47,189 nucleotides of DNA from an uncultured archaeon (GTDB taxonomy: Archaea; Iainarchaeota; Iainarchaeia; Iainarchaeales; Iainarchaeaceae), in NCBI GenBank assembly GCA_902386385.1, contig CABMIU010000044.1, positions 1 through 47,189 on the forward strand, in the 5' to 3' direction. Below the pieces are notes generated by a model that did not search any database, had not been told where the DNA came from, and saw only the letters and a program-made list of their open reading frames with translations. The position numbers and the translations under genes are program-made. Shown here in pieces: positions 39,952 to 47,189 of the stretch; the first letter of the stretch is position 1, and each line of letters opens with the position of its first letter.

Positions 39952-42237
39952 GTGGTGCTTTTTTTGGCTGGCCTGAAGGGTAATTGGCTTTCTTTGTTTT
40001 TCTGCCTGTGTTTTATTTCTGCGGCAGCTTTTTCCGCCTCGCCTTCGGTTTCGAGTACGACCCACCCGAATGGGCAGTGGGCCAGCGCGCCTTCGGTGAT
40101 AATATCAGTTTCCTTTGATGGCGCCACCAAGTTCATTTATTCTGTTGACAAGAATCCCGATACCGTGCCTGCTGAGGGCGCGACCGAGGTTGATGCAAAA
40201 AGCGGGGCTGCAGCAATAAACCTGCCTAACAAGCTGGATGGCATTTACTGGTTCCATGTTAGGGCGAGGGCTGCTTCGGGCCTGAGTGATGTTTCCCACT
40301 GGGAGCTGAAGGTTGACAATTCCCCCCCTGGCAGGCCGGAGAATATTGTCGGCACAGCGAACGCCGATGGCACAGCGACGCTTTCCTGGTCTGAGCCCAA
40401 GAATGACCTTTCAGGGGTGGTTTCATACGATGTTTACCGGAGTTCCTACCGTGGCATAAAGGATGAGCAGAGCGGCATTCTGAAGGATTTTACCCCGCGC
40501 GACAGGGGCGTCATAAATATTGCCAGTGACTTTAAAGGGACATCTATTATTGATTCCAATTTCGATGTCGGCAAGGGCAAGCCGTTTTTTTACCGTATCC
40601 AGGCGCTTGACGCAGCGGGCAACTTCGGCGCCATTAGCGGGGTAATAACGATAAGGACTGCCTCGCTTTGTGACCTTAGCCTTGTCGTGGATGCAAACGT
40701 TTCGGATGGCAACCTGAACATTTCCGCCCTGTCAGATTCAGAGTTTGACCGGGGCAGACTAACCGTTACCGGCCCTGACAATGCCCAGTTTGTTCTTATC
40801 GAAAAAATTTCAAATGTAAAGTCGGTGTATTCCTCCCTTTCGCTCGACTCGAAGCCTGATGGCGATTACAATATCTCCTTTGTTGGCTATGACCCGGAAG
40901 GGGACCTTTGCGCGGTCCAGAAGATTTTCCCTTATGACACGGTCGCACCTTCCGCAGAGATTGTTTCACCGCCTTCTTCCAGGCAGCTTTCCGGCAAGGT
41001 TTCGTTCGGGGTTGATGCAAAGGACAGCGGAACGAGTCCTTCCGGCATTTCGTCCGTTTCAATTTTCCTTAAATCAGGCCCTTCAGAGTCGAAGCTCTGC
41101 GATGCAGCTGAATCCGGCGGAAAGTATTCCTGTGAGTGGGACTCTTCGGCAACGGAGAATGGGCGCGTAACGATAATCGCGAGGGCATTTGACCGTGGCG
41201 GCAACAAGGCGGAGAATTCCCTGAACTATACCGTCTACAACACCGGTGCCCTCCGCTCAGCCGCGGATTCAGCTATAAAGGCAGCAGAGGAAAAAAAGAA
41301 GGCCGCGGCGGAGCAGGTTTCCTCCCTGAAATCAAAAGGGGTCGATGCATCCCTTGCGGAGCTGGCGTTGCCATCCGCAGATTCGAATCTTTCTTATGCG
41401 AAAAGCCTCCTTGACAGGAACCAGTTCTTCGAGCTTTCCGTGAATGCCGCCAAGTCGGCGGAATCCGCTTATGCCGCGGCAATTTCACGCATTTTGGTGC
41501 AGCAGTACGGCTCCAGGGCATATTCCTACAATGCTTCGCAGCTCGACGTTTTCCTGAAATCCTCCGGCATTGATGCTTCGCAGGTCACTGAGGCAAAGGC
41601 CCTTATCGCGAAGTTCTCGCCTTCGCGCCGGCTCGAGGTCCTCAAGGTAACCGTTGATGGCAATGATTCCTACCGGGCGAACATCGTGATTTCGTTTTCC
41701 AGCCCGGACCGCAACAAGTTTTCCATCAATATCGTTGAGGCGATTCCGAAGGCATTTGCCTCAAGCGCCTCGCTCGTTTCATCGCCGCGGCAGTTCACGG
41801 TCCTTGCTTCCGACCCCGCAATAGCATTCATGGGTGTTGCTGTTGACGGCAACTCCGGGAAAGGGGCGGAGGCAGTGTATTTCCTGAAGGCTGGCCTGCC
41901 GAAGGCAAAGGCGGATGAACTCCTCGATTCCAATGTGATGAATTATTTTGTCTCCCCGCCAATCCTGCTGAACGGTTCTACAAAGCCATTGTACAGCGCC
42001 CCCATGGACCTGCCGGTTCCTGATATCAAGCTCCCGAAGCTTGAGGGCAAGTGGACGGTTATTGCAATTGCAGGGGCGTTGTTCCTGCTGTTCCTCGTTT
42101 TTGCCGCGATTGCCGCCGGCGTTGGCATCTGGTATTTCTTTTTGAGGAAGCAGCCTTCAGGATTTTCCGGAGGGGGCTCAGTTCCAAAGAGGCAGAGGAA
42201 GAGGGGTTGGTGGTTAGCGGTCTCGATAGCTTCCTGA
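39952..42237 (+). CDS. Large membrane-anchored surface protein with Fn3/Ig-like domains
   Basis: A 761-residue exported protein. An N-terminal hydrophobic segment (about 13-28) with ASPSVSS after it acts as signal. A Fn3-like domain is at about 120-235 (DNSPPGRPENIVG, DGTATLSWSEP, VSYDVYR) and an Ig-like domain at about 330-430. An Ala/Ser/Lys-rich helical region (435-520) follows, then a beta-rich part, and a C-terminal membrane helix (about 702-728) with a basic cytoplasmic tail. It may be an envelope or adhesion protein. A TATA-like CTTTTAATTC about 25 nt upstream supports the leaderless GTG start. It overlaps the next gene by 28 nt. Confidence 0.75.
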   Translation: MVLFLAGLKGNWLSLFFCLCFISAAAFSASPSVSSTTHPNGQWASAPSVIISVSFDGATKFIYSVDKNPDTVPAEGATEVDAKSGAAAINLPNKLDGIYWFHVRARAASGLSDVSHWELKVDNSPPGRPENIVGTANADGTATLSWSEPKNDLSGVVSYDVYRSSYRGIKDEQSGILKDFTPRDRGVINIASDFKGTSIIDSNFDVGKGKPFFYRIQALDAAGNFGAISGVITIRTASLCDLSLVVDANVSDGNLNISALSDSEFDRGRLTVTGPDNAQFVLIEKISNVKSVYSSLSLDSKPDGDYNISFVGYDPEGDLCAVQKIFPYDTVAPSAEIVSPPSSRQLSGKVSFGVDAKDSGTSPSGISSVSIFLKSGPSESKLCDAAESGGKYSCEWDSSATENGRVTIIARAFDRGGNKAENSLNYTVYNTGALRSAADSAIKAAEEKKKAAAEQVSSLKSKGVDASLAELALPSADSNLSYAKSLLDRNQFFELSVNAAKSAESAYAAAISRILVQQYGSRAYSYNASQLDVFLKSSGIDASQVTEAKALIAKFSPSRRLEVLKVTVDGNDSYRANIVISFSSPDRNKFSINIVEAIPKAFASSASLVSSPRQFTVLASDPAIAFMGVAVDGNSGKGAEAVYFLKAGLPKAKADELLDSNVMNYFVSPPILLNGSTKPLYSAPMDLPVPDIKLPKLEGKWTVIAIAGALFLLFLVFAAIAAGVGIWYFFLRKQPSGFSGGGSVPKRQRKRGWWLAVSIAS

Positions 42238-43268
42238 GGAAGACCGCCGCCGAAGTGGATGCGGAGATTGAAAATTTTTTCCCGAAAAGGGTTTCCGGCA
42301 GGTGGTTCTCCGGTTATCTTGGCAGGATGGAATTCGGCTTTGATTCTGAAGCCGTGCAGAGGTCAGTTGCTGGCCCGGTCTGGGATTTCCTTTCCCGCGG
42401 CGGAAAGCGCTGGCGCCCCGCTTTGATGATTCTCGCGTGCGAGGCGGTCGGCGGCAGGAAAAAAATTGTGATGCCGTTCACTCCGATTCCGGAGCTAATC
42501 CATAACGGGACAATAATAATAGACGATTTGGAGGACAATTCCACTTTGCGCAGGGGCAAGCCGGCACTGCACATTTCATACGGCGTTGATGTCGCGGTCA
42601 ATGCGGGGAATACCCTTTATTTCTTGCCGCTCCTTAAGCTTGTGCAGGACAAGGGGCTTTCGCCAGAGAAGAAGTCCGCGATTTATGACCTTGTTGTTTC
42701 GGAAATGGTGAAGCTTTCCCTTGGCCAGGCCATGGACATCAACTGGCACCGTGGCATTGGCCAGGTTTCGGAAGGACAGTATCTCCAGATGTGCTCTTTC
42801 AAGACAGGCTCCCTTGCAAGGGCTGCAGTGGGCCTTGGCGCAATACTCGGCGATTCGGGCAAAAAGCAGCTTTCCTGCCTCCTCGATTTCGCCACAAGCA
42901 TCGGGGTTGCGTTCCAGATTCATGATGATATCCTCAATGTCAAGCCGCAGGAGGGATGGGGCAAGGAAACAGGCGATGACATCAAGGAAGGCAAGAGGAC
43001 GCTGATGGTGATTCGTGCCTTTGCCGTGCTGCCTGAAAATGAAAAGCAGAGGCTTAGGTTCATCCTCGACTCGAAGAGCAATTCGGATGCCGAAGTTAAG
43101 GAAGCGATTGGGTTGCTTGAGAAGTGCGGTGCGGTTGGGTATGCCTCGAACGCAGCCAAGGCTTTGGTTTCGAAGTGCTGGAAAAAGCTCGATGCGAGCC
43201 TGAAGGCTTCAGAGGCGAAATCGCTGCTGAAGGAGTTCGCGGATTACGTGGTTGAAAGGAAAATATGA
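42210..43268 (+). CDS. idsA: Isoprenyl diphosphate synthase
   Basis: A 352-residue trans-prenyltransferase that extends allylic diphosphates, probably to geranylgeranyl diphosphate for archaeal lipids. It has GGKRWRP (64-70), the first Asp-rich motif DDLED (105-109) followed by NSTLRRGKPALH, and the second motif QIHDDILNVKPQ, plus KTGDDIKEGKRTL-like ETGDDIKEGKRTLM. In the second motif Asn replaces the last Asp, as in several eukaryal-type enzymes. The GTG at 42210 was chosen because conservation starts there; the longer frame only repeats the previous gene in another frame. Confidence 0.9.
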   Translation: MVSGLDSFLRKTAAEVDAEIENFFPKRVSGRWFSGYLGRMEFGFDSEAVQRSVAGPVWDFLSRGGKRWRPALMILACEAVGGRKKIVMPFTPIPELIHNGTIIIDDLEDNSTLRRGKPALHISYGVDVAVNAGNTLYFLPLLKLVQDKGLSPEKKSAIYDLVVSEMVKLSLGQAMDINWHRGIGQVSEGQYLQMCSFKTGSLARAAVGLGAILGDSGKKQLSCLLDFATSIGVAFQIHDDILNVKPQEGWGKETGDDIKEGKRTLMVIRAFAVLPENEKQRLRFILDSKSNSDAEVKEAIGLLEKCGAVGYASNAAKALVSKCWKKLDASLKASEAKSLLKEFADYVVERKI

Positions 43269-43320
43269 TGCCTCCTGTATGCCATTGCCGCACAGGTTTG
43301 CAGGAATGGGTGAATATGCA

Positions 43321-45360
43321 ATGCCGCCCATGACTGCCAAGGATTTTCTCGGTGCAACGGCTGCAAAAATAAAAAATTTCCTTGATAATGCAATCTACCC
43401 GAACTTCGTGCAGATTGCATTCTTCATTGTCATGGCCCAACTTCTCTTTGCAATAATTCTGCCTTTTTTCCTGTACAACAGTCTGTTTACGGTTGACATG
43501 GGTGGCCACTACTTTTCCGCATGGTACCTAAAAGAATACCTCTTTCCGCGGCCCATGGGATGGAACCCGTTTTTCTTTTTCGGCTTTCCGCAGAACCAGT
43601 TCTATCCCCCGCTGTTTTCCTACCTTGCTGCGCTCACCTCTTTTGCAATGCCGCTCGAATCCGCATTCAAGGCGCTCACAGCACTAATCCTTTTGCTAAC
43701 GCCGGTATCGTTCTTTGTTTTCGCAAAATCCTTCTTCCGGCAAAAAGAGGAGGCTGCTGCGGTGATGCTCCTGATGTACTCGCTTCTACTCCTTCCTGAT
43801 TGGACTGCCGGCGGAACGCTGAGTTCGACAATGGACACAGGCCTCATACCAAACGCATTAGGGTTGGTGTTTTTTTTCTTCTTTTTCGCTTCGCTCAAAA
43901 AGGATTTTGAATCCAAAAAGTTCATTGCAAGTTCGGTGCTTCTGGCACTGATAACGCTGTCCCACACTATAACGCTGGTAGCAGCGCTGGTTGCGCTTGC
44001 GGCATTCGCATTCGTGTACAGGAAACCGGGCGGAGTATTGGGTGCAATCAAGATTGCGGCGCTCGCATTTTTGCTCTGTGCATTCTGGGCTCTTCCGGCT
44101 CTCGCAAAAGCAGAATACCTCAACACATTTTATGTAGGCTGGTCTGACAGCATAATGTGGCTCCTGCCGCTCTCAATCGCGGCAGGCGTGTACATATTTC
44201 TTTCAAACGGAACGAAAGGCTTCCGAACCCTTGCGGCCTATATTGTGGGCCTGCTCGCGCTGATTTTCATTGGCGACATCCTATTACACGCTACAATGCA
44301 CTATTACCGGCTTTTGCCCTTTGCCTGCCTTGCAGTGCCTGCGCTCGTGATGTCTTTTTTCAAAAGCAATGGCCGCAAAGCCATCTATGCGTGCCTGCTC
44401 ATATCGCTCATCGCGATTTTCACGGCCCCTGATATCGGTGCGGGCGGCTCGCTCGAAAAAACCATTGCCCCGCTGCCTCAAAACCTTCTTGACGGAAGGG
44501 TTCTAATAATAACCGTGCCGGTCGAGCACACTTCAGAGCACGAGCTGCAGGAGCAGATACCTATGCTGAACAGGGTGCATGGCGTGCGGGGCCTATACCA
44601 GGAATCTTCGCCCAACTCGCGCTTCATCTATGACCTCGAGCTTGAGATGTATCCGTTCACTACCTCTTCATGGACAATGGTGCCCGATTATAACCTGGTC
44701 AGGGCGCTTGGGGGGAATGCTTCGGCGCTCATCCCGATACAGCTCAACTTGCTCAACATAAACTATGCTGTCGCGGCGAGGCGGATTGACCAGAATTGGG
44801 TGCCGCTAAAGAGGGTTGTCGATATTTTCTTCCTGGATTTCACTGGCAAAAAAATGGACAAGGCCGCTTATATGCTATACAAAACCGGCGACAGCAACCT
44901 TGTCGAGGTGCTTCACTACACGCCGAGGGTTGCCCCAAGGCAATGGTGGCAGGAAACAGTTGCGGAATGGTTTCTCTCGGACAGCATCAAGAAAGGCGTG
45001 TTCACTGACGGCGCGGTTCCGGCCTACGCTGGCAATGGCAAGGAAAATGCGCAGCTGCTTGAGGCAAGCCCAACGCAGGAGTACTTGAAGTTTATGGTAA
45101 ATTCGGATGTCCCGGTGCCCGTGCTCTTAAAAGTCTCGGATTTTCCCAACTGGAAAGCATATCAGGGCGGAAAGGAAATTCACATCTATCGTGCATCGCC
45201 GAATTTCATGCTTGTCAACGCAAAAGGGGTTGTGGAACTGAAATATGAAAACACTTGGAGCGACGACGTGGGAATGCTGCTTACAATAATAGGCGTGCTG
45301 ATTGCGGCAGCGCTTTATTTGCATGGCAGGAAAAAGGCACTTGCTGCAAATGAAAAATAG
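43321..45360 (+). CDS. Polytopic membrane protein, possible GT-C glycosyltransferase-like
   Basis: A 679-residue protein with about 12 membrane helices in the first 390 residues and an extracytoplasmic C-terminal part before a last helix (about 650-670). The first loop has VDMGGHYFSAWYLKEYLFPRP, containing an acidic residue and aromatic residues as in GT-C or YfhO-like enzymes that use lipid-linked sugars. The family cannot be named with confidence. GGGTGA seven bases before the ATG at 43321 sets the start; upstream in-frame starts are possible. It follows idsA closely and may use its polyprenyl products. It ends in TAG. Confidence 0.7.
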   Translation: MPPMTAKDFLGATAAKIKNFLDNAIYPNFVQIAFFIVMAQLLFAIILPFFLYNSLFTVDMGGHYFSAWYLKEYLFPRPMGWNPFFFFGFPQNQFYPPLFSYLAALTSFAMPLESAFKALTALILLLTPVSFFVFAKSFFRQKEEAAAVMLLMYSLLLLPDWTAGGTLSSTMDTGLIPNALGLVFFFFFFASLKKDFESKKFIASSVLLALITLSHTITLVAALVALAAFAFVYRKPGGVLGAIKIAALAFLLCAFWALPALAKAEYLNTFYVGWSDSIMWLLPLSIAAGVYIFLSNGTKGFRTLAAYIVGLLALIFIGDILLHATMHYYRLLPFACLAVPALVMSFFKSNGRKAIYACLLISLIAIFTAPDIGAGGSLEKTIAPLPQNLLDGRVLIITVPVEHTSEHELQEQIPMLNRVHGVRGLYQESSPNSRFIYDLELEMYPFTTSSWTMVPDYNLVRALGGNASALIPIQLNLLNINYAVAARRIDQNWVPLKRVVDIFFLDFTGKKMDKAAYMLYKTGDSNLVEVLHYTPRVAPRQWWQETVAEWFLSDSIKKGVFTDGAVPAYAGNGKENAQLLEASPTQEYLKFMVNSDVPVPVLLKVSDFPNWKAYQGGKEIHIYRASPNFMLVNAKGVVELKYENTWSDDVGMLLTIIGVLIAAALYLHGRKKALAANEK

Positions 45361-45364
45361 TCCA

Positions 45365-45880
45365 CTACCACGAACTGCCGAAATTGTAGGGGGAATATCG
45401 GGCGTCTTTTGTGTTGCGCAGGGTGCAGTTTCTTGGTGCATCAAGCATTCCGGAAGGGGTGTTGTAATCATTTATTCTGATTAAATGGTGCCTGCCAGGA
45501 ATGCAGTCTGAAACAGCGAACGGGTCGAAGTACGGGCCGAGTCCCTCAACCGTGTCGAAGGTACAGCCATTTGAATCCAGGTAATAGAAATAGGATTTTG
45601 CCGAGCCCTTGTCAAAAATCTCCAGGTAATCGAGCGCGCCATTTCCGCCAGGGGCAGGGCCAAAAGAAATCCTCGCCTTCATGGTGTTTGCATCTTCATT
45701 ATAAAAGTATTTCACCTCCGAACCATTGAATGATGCTTCCCAGCTTGCGCCAAAAGGCAACGGCCCTTTGCAAAGCTTTTTATCCGGCGCAAAATAAGCC
45801 GCTGCGGCAATAACAATGAAGGAAACAGACAGCAAGGCAAACGCAACAAGCCACCCTTTGCCAAAAAAAACCAGGCGCAT
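45365..45880 (-). CDS. Hypothetical membrane-anchored extracytoplasmic protein
   Basis: A 171-residue protein with one N-terminal membrane segment (about 9-30) and an extracytoplasmic domain holding four Cys (at about 37, 105, 125 and 152), which could form disulfides. Parts of the domain read VKYFYNEDANTMKARISFG and SYFYYLDSNGCTFDT. No family is recognised. TTTAAATT about 25 nt upstream indicates a leaderless ATG. It is convergent with the polytopic membrane gene, only 4 nt away. Confidence 0.65.
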   Translation of the reverse strand: MRLVFFGKGWLVAFALLSVSFIVIAAAAYFAPDKKLCKGPLPFGASWEASFNGSEVKYFYNEDANTMKARISFGPAPGGNGALDYLEIFDKGSAKSYFYYLDSNGCTFDTVEGLGPYFDPFAVSDCIPGRHHLIRINDYNTPSGMLDAPRNCTLRNTKDARYSPYNFGSSW

Positions 45881-46251
45881 AAACCAGGTATGGTGATTCT
45901 AATTTAAAATACTAAAAGCGTGCCAAAATTCTGGCGGATAAAAGCAAATGAGGATTGGGGGTATTTCCGTAATGTCAAGTCATTATTTCTCCCTTATTCT
46001 TCTGGGTCATTTCTGGTTGTCTTGGCCTTTTGGCTTATTGCACTCTCCGAAAATTTTTTGGTTAATTTTCCAGGATTGCTGTCCGCCCAGCCTCGAAAAA
46101 TGCCGAAAGATTTCAGCGGTCGGGTAACGCTTCTCAATGCCGGGATCAGGCCAATTGGCAAAACCAAAAAATTATTTTGGAATTTTGGAGTTAAACGCTT
46201 TACTTTGCAATTTCGGCATGTTTAAATATCGCCTGTGGCTTTTATTATTGC
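45881..46251. other. Divergent intergenic stretch
   Basis: It carries the promoter of the gene to the left and, at 46221-46229, TTTAAATAT for the lipoprotein gene to the right. A GTG-started frame at 45920-46225 has no ribosome binding site, family pattern or suitable promoter and is not accepted as a gene. GAAAATT and AATTTTC form a short inverted repeat near 46048-46069. Nothing else is visible. Confidence 0.5.
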
Positions 46252-47189
46252 ATGAAAAATCCGGTGTTTGCAACGTTGGCTTTGGCGGCTTTATTCCTTT
46301 CTGGTTGTGCATCAACCGCTATTTCTCCGCCGGTTTGTGGTGATAGTGTTTGTGAGGCTAGTGAGCAGCTAACTTGTCCGCAGGATTGTGGAACACGGGC
46401 AAGTGCTGGAAGCATCCCGACTGCACCGGTATCGTCTGCTGGCGCAGTACCGCAGGCGCAGTCAATGCCGGCGCCGCAAGCTGCGGCACAAACAACCCAG
46501 CCACAAAGCGGGCAGGCAAGCGGGAGCGGCACAATCATCTACGAATGCCACGCGATACCGGGAACCACCCCTGCAGCATATTATGCGGTTGGCTACAGGA
46601 CAGTCGATGGCAAGAAAACATATACCGGCAGGAACTATGCAATGCCGACAAGCAATTTTGACAGGCTAAAAATATATACTGGCAATCGGGGCAGCAGCAA
46701 TCCATATGTCGCCCGTTATTCTTTGACAAGTGGCACTGGTTCAACATCATTGATTCTACCGATTGGGTATGTGCCTGCAAAATGCGACTCGACAAAGGGG
46801 GCGTATCTGCCGGAAGCTAGCTATGGTATTATGGCAAGCCTGTGCGGGCATGCCCAGGTAGCTTATGATTATGATGGCCCTGATTATTCGATACCGGAAG
46901 TAGAATACGCGCCGGACAAGGAAATCCATTTATCCTATCCTGTGTGCATAAGCATGAAATGCGGCGCCCTGACAGTCAATTCAACGGAGCCGGTAAAGGA
47001 TTCGGATGGAATCATCCGCGCGTATAAAGATGCTGCGACAGGAACGGAATACGCGTCTATAATATCCCTCAAGGCAACCAAAACCACTTCATCAGGGTTT
47101 GAATACACTAAATCTATTTACCTTGAGGAGAAGTTTTACAGCATGGAACTTAAACGGAACATCAGTGACCTGGTTTTTATAGATAGTAA
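46252..47189 (+). CDS. Lipoprotein with Cys-rich motif, cut by the window edge
   Basis: The frame runs open from the ATG at 46252 to the end of the window (312 complete codons, 3' end missing). A short signal peptide ends in LFLSGC, a lipobox with Cys19. Soon after comes CGDSVCEASEQLTCPQDCG, a Cys-rich motif often found in exported proteins of small-genome archaea. A Gln/Ala/Pro-rich linker (about 60-95) leads to a beta-rich domain with several more Cys. Function unknown. TTTAAATAT about 26 nt before the ATG indicates a leaderless mRNA. Confidence 0.75.
   Translation, partial: MKNPVFATLALAALFLSGCASTAISPPVCGDSVCEASEQLTCPQDCGTRASAGSIPTAPVSSAGAVPQAQSMPAPQAAAQTTQPQSGQASGSGTIIYECHAIPGTTPAAYYAVGYRTVDGKKTYTGRNYAMPTSNFDRLKIYTGNRGSSNPYVARYSLTSGTGSTSLILPIGYVPAKCDSTKGAYLPEASYGIMASLCGHAQVAYDYDGPDYSIPEVEYAPDKEIHLSYPVCISMKCGALTVNSTEPVKDSDGIIRAYKDAATGTEYASIISLKATKTTSSGFEYTKSIYLEEKFYSMELKRNISDLVFIDS

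Noticed and set aside
45920-46225. 101-codon GTG-started frame
   Set aside because: No ribosome binding site, no TATA box at the right distance, no family pattern, and the protein looks like translated non-coding DNA. It may still be a remnant.
1-47189. CRISPR array, IS element or prophage
   Set aside because: No regularly spaced repeats, transposase genes, terminal repeats or phage genes were seen; the recombinase at 25941 looks like chromosomal XerA.

Overview
The window is archaeal. The signs are TATA boxes 25-28 nt upstream of many start codons (often leaderless starts), class I lysyl-tRNA synthetase, TFE, Trm56, XerA, TrmB- and Lrp-type regulators, an isoprenyl diphosphate synthase, tRNA genes without encoded CCA, and a tRNA with bulge-helix-bulge introns. 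The many small proteins without known family, and the mix with bacterial-type metabolic enzymes, suggest a DPANN-like lineage, perhaps Diapherotrites/Iainarchaeota. That placement is a guess.

Layout. 1-5.1 kb: an SdpI-like membrane protein, a glycosyltransferase, tRNA-Gly, a BofA-like membrane protein, HxlR and TrmB regulators, small ORFs and an ACT-domain regulator. 5.3-21.0 kb: one aromatic amino acid supercluster. It runs trpE, trpG, trpD, trpC-trpB (fused), trpA, DAHP synthase, aroB, aroE-aroK (fused), aroA, aroC, pheA (chorismate mutase-prephenate dehydratase), tyrA and an aminotransferase on the + strand, with aroD convergent at the end. Every step from erythrose-4-phosphate plus PEP to Phe, Tyr and Trp is present except TrpF. 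trpE carries an in-frame amber codon. 21-30.3 kb: housekeeping and hypothetical genes (HPF-like, NadE, HAD phosphatase, GNAT, XerA, PRC-barrel, a cysteine-less TFE), initiator tRNA-Met, and a strand-asymmetric AT/GT-rich non-coding stretch. 30.3-40 kb: a translation block with trm56, serS, tRNA-Lys(CTT), lysS fused to a B3/4 domain, tRNA-Lys(TTT), glnA, an Lrp regulator, and tRNA-Phe(GAA) split by three introns. LAGLIDADG genes lie directly upstream of tRNA-Lys(CTT) and of tRNA-Phe. 40-47.2 kb: cell-surface and membrane genes (Fn3-like surface protein, isoprenyl diphosphate synthase, polytopic membrane protein, a lipoprotein running off the edge).

How it fits together. The supercluster genes mostly overlap or abut, and several short gaps are tiled by mini-ORFs, so translational coupling over about 15 kb is likely. 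A purine/pyrimidine hairpin repeat occurs four times, three of them directly downstream of tRNA genes. The most notable items are the three-intron tRNA-Phe with neighbouring endonuclease gene, the LysRS-B3/4 fusion between its two tRNA isoacceptors, the TrpC-TrpB fusion with no TrpF, and the amber-interrupted trpE.
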